This document shows, piece after piece, positions 36,992-48,848 of a DNA stretch of 64,000 nucleotides; the stretch's first letter is position 1, and each line of letters opens with the position of its first letter. This DNA comes from Oxyruncus cristatus (taxonomy: Eukaryota > Chordata > Aves > Passeriformes > Cotingidae). The position numbers were made by a program, and so were the translations under genes. The notes below the pieces were generated by a model. It was given only the letters and a program-made list of their open reading frames with translations, had not been told where the DNA came from and did not search any database. The stretch is from positions 674,916 through 738,915 of the forward strand of contig VXAY01004354.1 of NCBI GenBank assembly GCA_013399855.1, written 5' to 3'.

Positions 36992-38823
36992 AATACAACC
37001 ACAAATAAATCCATATGCAAATTAAAAAGAAGAAGAGAAGAGATTGGGGCCCCAGCGTGTGGCAATGAATGAGATGCTTAGCTGAAATGAATAGAGGGAG
37101 CACAGAAGCATTTTTCAAGAGGCAAAGGGGAACATTACACAGCATCCAACTGCAGCCTGGCCCCATCTTCACCATCCTACAGCAATGGCATGCATTCAAA
37201 GACCACCAGAAAATCATATGAGAAATTTTCCAACAAAGCCACAGCAGCCACTACCTCAAAGGAACTCTGACAGCGTCTTTGAAACCACTTCACTGCTGCT
37301 AAAATAGTGAAAAGATCCCTAGCCCAATAGCCACTTTGTCTAGGACAGTTTTCAATGTCAATGCAGCTTTCTTATGGTAATATTATGCAATTAAAAATTG
37401 AGCTTAAAACTACCCGTGTAAAAGATTCTAAGCAGAAGCTGACATTTACTGTGGAGGTTGTTCATGCCTATAGAAAACTCTGAAAAGGTCAGTATAAATG
37501 TAAATAAGGTGAGATACCTCCTCAAGAGTATAGAAATTTCCATCATATTACGGACTATACCCACTGCTAACCATTCATACACGGTGCTATCGATGCCCTG
37601 GTGGCTTCTCACGGGCCATCTGAGTCCAGGGCTGGATCCAGAAACAGGTCTCCAGATTTCAGTGAGATGACTGGCACCAAATTTTTAGTGTTTCAGGGAA
37701 ACTGGGGTCCAGCCACGCAGCAAACTGCCAATACAGTTTAACATTGACGGGTTTGATCTCGGCACTGCTTTCAGCAGGCAGGTGTGTCAGGGATGTGCTT
37801 GTTAGAATTTAACTACTAAGCAAAACCTCGCAGAACTGCCCAAATCTAAGTCACACATGCCTTGACCGACTTTTAAATTTTGGACACCAGCACTACCCTG
37901 AAGTACTCTCCTGGAAGCAGCACTCGTGTAATTGAATAAATGGGATTAGGCCTCACACTCCTAACAACCCCAGTTCCTCATTCCTTGAGAGATCCCAAAC
38001 ACACTGCACTGCACAGAACACCTCAGTCATCCTGCACATTTCTTATCTCTCCTCTCACACATCTGCAGGTTGCCTTGTAGGGCTCTCATGTTTTATGACT
38101 CAATGGGCAAAGTATCCCCAAAAGGGGAGTGGGAAACCCGCATCTGCAAAGAAGGCAGACTTCCAGTTTCCGAAGTGTTTAAAGGTGATTGAGGACACTC
38201 CAGTTAAGACAGATCCTTTCTCGATGCCATTACATGCTCAATCATGACTACAGATTTGCTGGTTGTGATTTCAGAGACAGCGAGGCGTGCAAAACACGAC
38301 TGAACTGGACACGAGGGGAAAGGACTGCTCTTCGCAGAGCCTCCCTCCAGGTCTGTCTGCATCAGGGTCTATTCCTGCCCAGACAAATAACATTTCATGC
38401 TATTACAGACTTCCAATTTTCCCTACGATCAAGACACAGAAAATTCAGGGCTGAAACTAATGGTCTGTGAGGCCGAAATAAAAACGCTCTCCTTTCTACC
38501 ACATCCTGATCAACATTCACTCTGATCACCTGCAGACGCCTGGGTCAGCAATCAAGCTCGCAGTGGGTTCAGAGCAAGCAGCAGCTGGACTGACATTGCT
38601 TTCTACACCGGGCAGAGGTAAGATTCCCCCCGCCTCCAGTTGACAGGTAAATTTAAGGGAGTGCTTTACAAGGTAAAGCACCTGCCTTGCAGTTCAAGGT
38701 CGTTTTTCTTCAAGCCACAGTTAGAGGTATATGGCACATGAAGTCATATCATTCCCCTGTCATGTCGGAGAAGGGGAGAGCTTTTAAGCCCGTGCAGAGC
38801 ACTCGGGGTTATAGAAATAAATA

Positions 38824-38890
38824 TGGCTTTATATAGCAGCTTTCACATTCAAGATATCTCGGAGTGGTTTACAAAGTAATGAGTCAGATA
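38824..38890 (+). repeat. Remnant of an ancient amniote LINE tail (L3/CR1-like)
   Basis: The words tatagcagctttcacattca, agatatctc and gtttacaaagtaatgag follow the pattern 'ata-gcacctttcat-c-aaggatctcaaagcgctttacaaa-attaat' that I remember from L3-type old repeats. It is highly diverged. The assignment is from memory of the pattern, without a library search. Confidence 0.4.
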
Positions 38891-39644
38891 ATGGGGCTGC
38901 AGCAGCTGTGCAGGTACACGCACCAGAAATTAATGCTGAGAAAACAGAAGTCTTAATTTTTTGATTCTCTTTATCTGCTCTTCTGCAAAACATGACTGCA
39001 GCTTCAGTCTGACTAATGAGCATCAGTGGCTTCTGCAATTCAGAATGCACAGGTTATTTGACATTCCTGTTTATTTTAATTTTGAGATTAACTCCATGAT
39101 CAAAGTTCTCCATTAACTATAGTAAATACTGTTCAAGCAAAAGTAGAGAAAATGAATGTGCTTCCCTGTCCTGGCTGCACTATAAGGAAGGCCTCCTTGC
39201 CTGATCTCTAGTCCCTCAGTTTGCAACTAGTTCAGAATCACACAACTATTTAATTTTCACTCACCTTACTCTCCCCCCAGCATTAGCTGTTATAAGCAGA
39301 CCCTCAAAGGCTGATTAAGAGTGTTGTGAGGACTCCATGGTTTACTGTGCAGGTGCCAGAGAAGGTACAAATTCTAACTAAAAATATATCTGTCTTTAAA
39401 ATAAGCCACATATTGGGATGCAGCCTGATATACTCCAATTAAGATGTATTTTGCATCTACGCTCCTTTTCCAGGCTCCTTGGGCAAACAGACTCTCTGAG
39501 TTGTCTTCTCCTCTGAGTCACCTAAACCAGGTGTCATGGATTAAGTTGTTTTGGAAAAATGTGCTGGTTTTATGCAGACATACTTTTTCTGGCTAACTTT
39601 GTAATCAGTTAGTAAGAGTCACAGAGAACAACTTGAAAGAGAGC

Positions 39645-39800
39645 GTGGGAGGTCACCTGGGCCAGCTTCCTGCTCAAAGCTGCTCACTGCCCGATTTAGC
39701 CCAAGCTATTTATGCTTTTGTCCAGTCAGGTCCTGAAATCCTTCAGTGATACAGGACCCTCTGAAACCCTCTGAGAAACCTGCTCCAATGCCTACTTAGG
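39645..39800 (+). mobile_element. CR1 LINE fragment (3' region), diverged
   Basis: The order of words ggaggtcacctgggccagct, ctgctcaaagctgctcac, ttgtccagtcaggtcctgaa, tccttcagtgatacaggacc and ctgagaaacctgctccaatg follows the bird CR1 3' region (gaggtcatc, ctgctcaaagcagg, tgtccag-caggttttga, ctccaaggatggagactcc, ctctgggcaacctgttcca). CR1 is the main LINE of birds. The copy lacks the terminal short repeats and is well diverged, so it is old. Confidence 0.75.
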
Positions 39801-41332
39801 GGCATTAGCCTGAGCTTCTGTGGGCAGAAGAAATACCAGATGGAACACACCAATGCTTTCAGTAAGACTCTAGAGAGGTCTGTCTGGAGCCGAGCTCTGA
39901 AAGCACCAGAGTCATGCAGGGCTCCCAGCCAGCCAGCCACATTCCTGGTACTCCTAAAGGCACAGCTTCAGAACACTCACCCGGAGCTGCCACTACTTCC
40001 TTTGCTTGTGCTCACACCATTTCTGGAAATCTGGCAAGGGATTTAAATCAACATTACACCATTTTTCTGCCTCAGCCGTTCCGAAACTTTCTGCTGTTCT
40101 CTTAACTCGTCAAGCAGCTTTGTCAGCACAACTTTGCTGCGGTACTTTTGATGGACACCAGAGACAATCATAACTCTGTGCAACAAAGTTTCTGTAATTG
40201 ATTTTGACAGCAAATTCAGGGTCTGAATTCCGACAGAAGCGGAGTTCCTCTTCCTTGCGCTTCATGGCGATACTGGCCAGGCTGTCAGCACAACTTTCTG
40301 ATTGGTAACTCTCTTCAAAGTATCATCTCATTTTTTACACTTATGCTAAAAGGGGAAAAAGAGTCTCCCTCTTACTGTTCCTTAACTGACAGTAAGTGGC
40401 AGAAGCTGATACAACACAACAGGGCTGGGTGGATGGAGCGAGTCCTTCTCTGCTGTGACTGAGTCCCAAGACTGAGGCAGTCACAGTTATGCGAGATAAG
40501 GGCCTCCCCACCAACTCCTGCTTTTATTCCTGGTAGGCTTTCTTGGCACATTCTCATTTTATAAAGTCCTTGAGTATCATCTGTATAATGAGCTACACTC
40601 TGCAATAACAGGCATTCTATTTTAGAGAAACAATTAGAACTGCTTGTGGAATAGAAATGCTAAATGAGACATGCAAAAACACACACACAACATCAAGTGT
40701 GGGGAAGGAAGGGTATTAACCATTCTCAGCAAGGAAAATAGTACAGGAAAAGCTGTGAACAGAAAAAATACATGACTGACAACAATAGCTTTCCAACACG
40801 AACTATTTTTTCCATCAGCAATATAAACCAAGAGGAAAGGACATGAAAATCCAAGCAGTGTTTGAAGAGTTAAGATCTTGCATTGCCAGAGAGCAAACCT
40901 AAACAGGAGGTATGCACTGGTTTCTGTATATACCAATCTATACAAAGCATCATCAATGGAATGGCTGAACTTCTCCATAAAAGCACACAGCAAGTGCAAT
41001 ATGCACAGTGAGAACACAAAAGCAACTCACAATATTACGTATTTTCAAAATACTCTCTGCAACATGAACTCAGTCCACTCCCACAATATCCCATTGGCAC
41101 AAGCCACTACTATCCCCCTTTAACAGAAATTATGTTTTTATTTATTTTTAAATCACTGTGGTGCTAGCAACAGTTGGGTTGCATTGGTTATCACAGCAGC
41201 AGTGAAAACACTGGTTACTTTAGTGAAGGTAATTATTCTCGTTATTATTTTAGTGAAGTTATTTTTCTAGTGAAGACAGTGGAAGTAGCAGATACTTCCT
41301 GAACGGGTTCACTACAGCCCCAATATCTGAAG

Positions 41333-41440
41333 GCAATTAACTTGCCTGAGGCCACTCAGCAAGTCAGTAGTGATGCTGGAATGGAAAAACGAGACCTTCC
41401 TCCTTCCAGCTCTGCCTTTTGCTGAAGCTCCAGATCACTC
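41333..41440 (+). repeat. Remnant of an ancient amniote LINE/SINE tail (L3/MIR-like)
   Basis: The words taacttgcctgaggccactc, agcaagtcagtagtgatgct and ggaatggaaaa correspond to the pattern 'taacttgcccaaggtcacacagc-agt-agtggcagagctgggaat-gaa'. The following cttccagctctgcc resembles the 'ctcccagtcctgctc' part. It is the same family as the copy at 47733. Confidence 0.5.
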
Positions 41441-44400
41441 CATCTCCTTATTAGCTGCTGTAATTACCATGGTCTCCAGTGGAGCTCCTGCTGTTAAGTT
41501 TTTCATGGGCTACTTTATTATGCAAGTATATATAGGCTGTTCTAGTTTAAGATGCATAAGTCTCATTTTCTGTGCATTTATAACTTGGCCACAAACTCAC
41601 ATCAAGTCAGAAAGGGAATTTACCACTTGGGATTCTTGTATTGTAAAGATAATGCTAGTTATTCTAGCAGATCTATATTCTTGGGTGTCAGCCTCAGGCA
41701 AGAAGGAGCTAGAAGCTGACTACTGGAGTTATTCTGTAGTCCCATGAGAGCCACAGGTGAGAGGACCTAGAGGTGCAGAGGGGGAATCTTCCCCTTACTG
41801 CAGCTGCAAGGGCTTTTCTGTTCCACCCCTACTAGGAATCCAGCCTGTCTTATCTGCAAATACAATTTTTGCCTGGAAGTCCCCACAGAGGAAGCAAGGG
41901 ACTGGAAACCACAGCTCAGAGCTGCAATGCCGAGGCATCCTCAGAAGCAACACAGCAAGGGTTTGACAACCAGGGCAGCAATTACCAGGATGCAAAGCCA
42001 GAAGTATTCCTCACATTCCTGAGCAGACAGATAACACCAGAGCAAGGCCTGGTCCTGTAACAGTCTCAGATTCCTCTCACGTGATTTGGTGGGATAACTA
42101 AACCCACAGAGCAGAGTAGAACTGCACACAGTTACTGGGAAGGGCTTCAGTCATGTCATTAGCATTTCTCCCAGAAAAATCTTTGTTTCCTCACAGTCTC
42201 CAAAGTAAGAATGTGGGTAAACACATCATGTGGGGAAAATGTGCTGTTTTAACTGCTCACCTGATGAAATATCTGTTAAAAATACGTGGGGTTGGGGCTG
42301 TTTTGTTTTTTTTAACTTCATGCCAGTGGGTTATGTAGTAGGCAACAGAGGCCTTTCCATTGACAACATCCTTCAAAGGCCAAGCAGTTTGAGGCTTACT
42401 ACCTGCACAAAAGCAACAAGGAGGTAACAACCCTTAAGAATGGTGCTAATGGTTTATTTTACATAACATCTATGCAGCAAGGGGAGTTCATCACAAGACA
42501 CTGTGAATCACTAAGGACCAGGACTGCCTTAGCATGAAGTCCAGCAGTCTGCACGTGTGGGACACAAAGCTACCATAGAGAACCACCTGCTACTGGCAAC
42601 AGGCAGCAAGGAGTGAGAACAGATGGTGACAGGGAACACTATGACAACAAAACAGTGTTTATTCAACAGGTTTTAAATTCAGCTGTCCCTCCAAAGCGAG
42701 GCAGACCCTTCTACTCACTCCTTCTCCTCCCTTGTTGGCCTTCATAAAACTTCTCAAGAAAGAACTGCAAAACAGATCTTACCAGGTACAATCCCACAGC
42801 AAGTTTCCTTTTAGCTACCCTGGAGTATATATTGGGCCTAGGACTGAGACAGAAGTCAAAGATAAAAACCTTCTCATCTCTGCAGATGAATCACCACCGC
42901 CCATCACTGCTCACCTCCTCCTGAGTTTACAGAGAATTTGTGTTTCCTGTAATCGCTAAAAGAACTCTTAAGAAGAACAACAGCCCTATTGGAATGATTT
43001 TCTGTTTTAAAATAGTCTTTTCAAGCTAACTATTGGTAGCAGAATTTTGCACTCCATTTGAAATCCAGACTCAGCAACCATTAAACCTCTCCACGTGTGA
43101 CTCCTGAAAGAAGTACACATCCCACTAAAACACAGAAGGTGCCACAGTGTGTCAACACGGGCAACAACTCCTGCAGGCTTAGGCCAGTGTACTTCAAATG
43201 ACAACACAATGTTCAATAACTCAATTATCAGTTCAAATTGCTTGAGTTGTCATAATAAGAACAACAAGACACTTCAGAATCATTCTTCCCACTGGAAGAA
43301 GGTACGCTGGGGCAGAAACAAGAGACATAACAGGACTCCTGGACTGCCAATTCCCATTCCAGCTCCATCTCCCCATAGGACTTCTCAAACCCTCCAGTGC
43401 AGCCTTAAACTTACAATTTATGTTCTTCATAATAAAATGTAACAGATCCATGAAGATCACAAATCAGGAGTTTCCACCTGTAGAGCACAGCTCAGCAGGC
43501 CAGTGTCAGCCAGCTCTGAACAAACAAGAACATTCAACGTAGGAATGAGAGAAGATGACAACGGCAGAGTATTCCAGAACAATCAGCAGTCAGCTTCGGA
43601 TGGAGTGTGTACACAAGAAAGGAAAAATCCACACGAGCCTGCTCTGAATTTCTTGCAAATGTTGGGAAAAAGAATGGGAATTTACAGGTACCAGGCAGTT
43701 TGGCAAAGGCAGGTTCCATATGGAAATTTTCCTATTCCAGGCAATAAATTTTCTGACTCCACTGGAAGACAGCTGAGAAATCTTTCACTGCTTTGTAAAT
43801 TATGAAAAACACATGGGACCAAAACGAACACTCAGATTAGTAAAGCAACAGAAATAAGAAATAGTTAATAATTCTGATAGAAATTCTCAAACACGCGCAC
43901 AAAATACTCAAAAGATGTTCATACAAGAACATGTTACTCACTCCCTGATCTCCCCAATCCCTCCATTTCCACCAGCAGGCACAGGAGGGGTCTGCACAGT
44001 ACCATTGATCAATCAGTTCTACTCACTTATTCACAACACAACAATCAAAATTAATGACTGAAGGGAGCTGGAAAAGGCAGGTGAGTGCTTGAGTCAACTT
44101 GGAAAGATTTAAAGAACGCAGATTTAAACGGCAGTGAAATGCAAACAGCAGCCCATCTTAATTACAAACCTAAAGCCAGAGGAAAGCTCCAGTGAAGTTT
44201 CTATCTCCCTCACTACATGTTGCCTTTAGCTGAAGACAAATTGCTGGCACTTTCGTAATCTACTAAGTTAAAGTCATTACCCTGACAGTGCCAGGAAGTC
44301 TAATTTCCTGGAGCAGTAATACAAAGATTTATAAGGGAATTTAAACACTCACCTTCTGGAATAGAAAATCTATCATCAGCATCAGGCTACTTGGAAAGTG

Positions 44401-47400
44401 ACTGAGGATTTCAGATAATGGAGAAGAAGAAATTCACCTGCTGACAAGTTCATCCAAAATCTCATTCCCTGCCTCCATAGGCTGCTGACCAGGGTAAGTG
44501 TACACACAAAGCTGAGCTTTCAAATGAATTCAGCTTTCCTGTGAGGTCCCGGTGCAACAAAACAGACTTGTTCAATTATAAGCAGCTTTAGCACTGGTTC
44601 AGTATTTTGGCACAACTCTCTCCTAAATATGTTCCCATTAAAATGGAAGTAAGCTTAAGTAATCAAAACAGAAAAGACGAATTAATAACCACTTTAATAA
44701 CTGATCTGAAGGAGAAAATGAGCTAGCTCATCCACCAGGCTAAAATGTAGCTGCACATCTCCTTATGGCTGAAAACTTTCAGCTCCCTAATGAGATAAAC
44801 TGAAATTAGAGCTGAACTTCACCCAAAGCACCTCAGAGCATCAGCTGTTATGCCATCAGATGTATGTGAGCATAAACAACGAGCCATGAGATTTGCTTGA
44901 GCCAAACAGCACAGAGGTCTGGATTTAATTAGGAATAACCTAATGTCTAATGCTGATTCCGCCTAAAAAGCTGTTCTGCTCTTCTGGACTTTCTCCCCCC
45001 AGGCTCCAGCACTGAGGAGCAGTGGTGGACAATCAACACCTCCACATCAGGAGGGTTAAATGCTCCCATCACTCCAGCATCTTTGGAGGGCTGACACACA
45101 TGAATCCTGATTATTCTTAGCAACCCTTATCGCAGTCTCTCACCTGAGACACTGCTTTCCACCACACAGATCTGATTAATCCTGATGTCTCCCCAGTGCA
45201 TGAGCCTCCTGTCGCTGCTCCTGCTCAGAAACAGGGACTCTGAACAGAGCAAAGGACTTGTACCACGCCGTGTATTCAGTGTGTCCACAGGAGAAATCAG
45301 CATGGCACAGTGGAGGTGCAGAGGAGGCCGCCAGCACCACCATCACTGACCTACTTTATACTGGGGAAGGGATTTCAGCAAGACTTTCCCCCCTCCCCTC
45401 AGAAGCAGCAGTTTCTGGAAGTCCTAAATTTAGCAAGGTTCTGAGAAGAGCATTCATAATTTCTTGTCAGTGCTGTTCCCTCCTCTATGCAAGCTCTTAG
45501 CACTTCCCCCCGAAATTTATCCTCTCTCTCTTTGACTGTCAGGAAAAAAAGATGCTCCTTTCAACAAAGAGGAAAAGAGAAGCTTCTCTTCCACAATCTT
45601 TCCTCGTCAGGACAGCAGTACTCTGGACACTGCCAGAGCATATACATTTACTTTTTAATATCAGATGAGACAGCTTCTGAAAGCACTGCAAGTTCTCCCA
45701 TCTGACATTATCCAGTTTACCACAGATAACAACCCTGAACTGGAAGCTTTCCCCTGCCAGAATGCCTAGCACATAAAATTATTAAAGGCTTAGAAATGGT
45801 TTCAGGGCTCCTCAAATGATGTGCTGCAGCAAAATCTGATGCCCATTAAAAAACCAAGAGCAATCAGGAGGAGACCAGTTCATCATTCTGAAAAAAAAGA
45901 ATTGCCTTCATTCACTCATTTCTCTCCAGAACAAACAAGTTTCAGGGAAAAAAAGTAAAACAGTAGCATTTAAACTAGGTTGTAACTCCCAAGACCCTTT
46001 GGATTGTTCAGAACACAAAGACATTCCTAGGCTGATGTACCACCAGGACACATGTCCTGCAGAAGGACTGAGAAACCTCTGCCTTCCACTCAGACACGAG
46101 CCACACCCCACCCACAATCCACAAAAGTTTCTGGGTTTATGATGCTTGGCAGGATGGTCAGGACACAGGACAGGATGAAATTCCTACAGCTGAAGTAATC
46201 TGGAGACCAAAAGTTCCCAGGGATGGTAGAAAGTAGGTGTGAACTACTTTGCTACTGCTAGTTCATGGTTTTTCAAGCAATGCAAGCACACTCAGCTAAG
46301 CTCAGGGGTCATACCTAAGGATATCTTGTAGGGAAACCACGATGTCAAGTTCTTGAAACCTCATCTGGAGATCCACCAGATAAGCTCCATGGATGCTGAC
46401 CATAAGATTACAGGAAATTTAACACTACATCCCAATATTTGTTAACTACCACAATGTTCATTTGCTGCCTTGCATGAACAAATCTTATTACTGCAGTTCC
46501 ATTTGCCCACAGAGATTCCAGCTGAAAACTCCCTTTAACATGGCTTTAATAATACATGAAAGAGATTAATCTATAATTGTTGATTTTTGAAATAGCACTT
46601 CATTGTGTCACTCAATCTGAGTGCTTTTAATCATTAAAACTTGCATGATTTTTCCATCTTAGTAACGAGGTTCTGCTCAGCTGAGAGCTGATCTCATCAG
46701 AGCCAATTATACTCCATGGCAGAGATCAGATCAGAGCTCTTAAGGGTTTTAAAACTTCCATTTTATTTGCCTTGTTTTAATGAACAAAGTTCAAGCCACC
46801 TTGTGAGAACCCTGAATATCCAGGAACTCTCATGTAAACTGGATGCCTGGCAGGAAACTGCCAGTAAAAAGTGAACAAAAATCTATCACGGACTCGAGTT
46901 TTTTTACTCTTGGCACACAAGTGAATCATTTCTCATGCCTTTTTCTGTGTCAAAGGGCTTCTTTCAAAATGCATTGGGAGCAATCTCCTGACCTTATCTA
47001 GCATGAGATATGTAGTCTATTTGACTTAGATTAAATGGGAGTACCTCAAAATTATCAAACAACCTCTTCAAGAGAGTGAGATTTCTACCAACTGAAAAAG
47101 ATAACAAGCTGTGTAAGCTCAGAGACAGATATGGCTCCCATCAGATCTGCCACATCACTTCTACATTACCACAGCCTCCTGAAAGATTTTTATCTCGTTT
47201 TAAAGACAGTTATGCAAGACACATTTCTTCACAGAAATTCTTGATTTCCATCTTTTCCCTTCAGTGGCACCTACATTCCAATGACATTTAGAAAGGAATG
47301 GAAACACTGAAGACCTTGCTGGATTTTGCATTCCTTTCTTTTCCTGCATCCTTAAGATACCTCTTTGCTCCGCACTGTAATCAACACCCAGCCTGAACTG

Positions 47401-47732
47401 ATGGCATTCCACTGAAGGTTGGTTAGGAGAAGGTTCCCACAGCTCTCCCAACAGGATGGCACTGCAGCTTCTAAAAGGTACATTAGTATCTTAAATCTTG
47501 TACAGATTTACTGTATCTTGTGCAATAATGCACCAAACAAAAATTAGTGTTTAGACATGAGACTAGAAACTATCCACGGTAAAGGGTGTCTGTAAATAGA
47601 ATCCATCCACACCTCAGGAACAGCCTGCACTACAGATTAGGATCAGCTTGCTTCACCGGTCAGAGCTTCCCTGTGAATTGAAGGGAGAGTGCAGCACTAA
47701 ATATGTGTAATTATTACACCACCACTGACTAT

Positions 47733-47882
47733 CAGCACATCTCTAAGGATCTCAGATGTGGCCTCTCTTGTTGCCCCCGTTATCAGCAAGGAAACTGAAA
47801 CACAAAGAAGTTGATTTGATCAAGGTCACAGAGCACAATTCAGGTATCCCACACCCCTGGATCTCTCCACCGAGTCACGCTG
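47733..47882 (+). repeat. Remnant of an ancient amniote LINE tail (L3/MIR-like), best copy
   Basis: In order: atctctaaggatctcagatg, ccccgttatcagcaaggaaa, ctgaaacacaaagaagttga, tttgatcaaggtcacagagc and ccaccgagtcacgctgtctc. This is the order of the old-repeat pattern 'ggatctcaaag ... ccc-tttt-acagatgaggaaactgaggcacagagaagttaagtgacttgcccaaggtcacacagc ... taaccactagaccacgctgcc'. It is more complete than the copies at 38824 and 41333. Confidence 0.6.
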
Positions 47883-48776
47883 TCTCTTCATACTCTCCAA
47901 AATTCTGGAAGTGATGCAGGAAGAGTTTAAAATTTGTCTTCTGAGGAACACTCAGGTAGTTGAGGGTATTCAGGAAGGAGAGGGTGCCCTGGGAGCTGAC
48001 AGGGTGGCACCGCGGCAGTTGCCATGGCAATGGCTGGATCTTTGCAGTGACACTGCACACACACTTCAAATCAAAACCCCTGCAAGTCTCCAAACATCAC
48101 CCAATGCTGTAAGAATTCTGATGCCAAATCACCTCCTCATCTCCAATTAAAAAAGTACCATGCATGCAAGAAGGGAATGCAGACTGTGAGAGATTTCACC
48201 TCTGCCAGACCGGAAATACAAAATGGCAGCGCAGAAGAATTTTTCTGTGAACCTCCTGATTTTGGAAAACTGCAAGTCCTGCTCATTATGGACAGGGAGG
48301 AATATTGTGTTCAGGGGAAGACTATCAGTAAAGGCAAACCCCTCATTCCCTGCCATCCCTCTGTAACTCGACGGAACACTGAGGAACGACAGAGATGCCA
48401 GGGAAGGGAAAGGTCAGTGCTCAGTACCTTCCCCAATGCATTTCACTGCTCCTTACAGTCAGGTCTGCTGCAGGGGGGGTACAAATGGAGCGGTAAAGAA
48501 AGAGAGCATGTACTCCCCCCTCTCTGGAGTTACAGTCACCTAACACCAAACCAGACAGACTTCTACATGATTCCACCAAGTCAGCAGCTTCGTATAAAAG
48601 GTGGTTATATCCAGTATAGAACACGAGATAACAGTATGCACTGACACATCCATTATTTCAATTAACTGACTACAAAAGAAAGAGATCAGCCTGATATGCT
48701 CACGTCTCAAGTCCCTGTAAGAGCCTCCAGCTCCCGGGCTCCTTGTTACTTCCAAGAGCACAAACATTAGCATTAC

Positions 48777-48848
48777 CTTTTGCTGCTTCAGACCGCTTAG
48801 GCAAATCAAGTGTATCAAAATTCCTGTCCAGATCTCCATTCTTCTTTC
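48777..48848 (-). CDS. ARVCF: ARVCF coding exon, insert within the armadillo domain
   Basis: This 72-nt exon has an acceptor with a run of T and gcacag before 48848, and donor gtaatg. It enters with two bases of a Gly codon and leaves one G. It encodes GKKNGDLDRNFDTLDLPKRS then EAAK, corresponding to the mammalian GKKDGEMDRNFDTLDLPKRT. It is part of the long flexible insert that interrupts one armadillo repeat in delta-catenins. In p120 the same place carries a basic cluster linked to nuclear entry and RhoA regulation; GKK here continues that basic cluster from the upstream exon. It is followed by the 23.3-kb intron. Confidence 0.95.

Larger units (their letters stand above)
25434..48776 (-). 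other. ARVCF: Large ARVCF intron, 23.3 kb
   Basis: The intron is bounded by the donor gtaatg after 48777 and the acceptor cctgcag before 25433. It holds a CR1-type LINE fragment (about 39645-39800) and three older LINE-tail remnants (38824, 41333, 47733). No nested gene was recognised. Many frames of 60-206 codons exist but none resembles a known family. TAAT-rich, possibly regulatory stretches lie near 36120-36420, 44640-44950 and 46540-46800. Confidence 0.85.

Noticed and set aside
39534..39580. Possible start of another LTR (tgtcatggattaagttgttttgg)
   Set aside because: Resembles the opening words of some bird LTRs, but no matching end, flanking repeat or TATA box was found.
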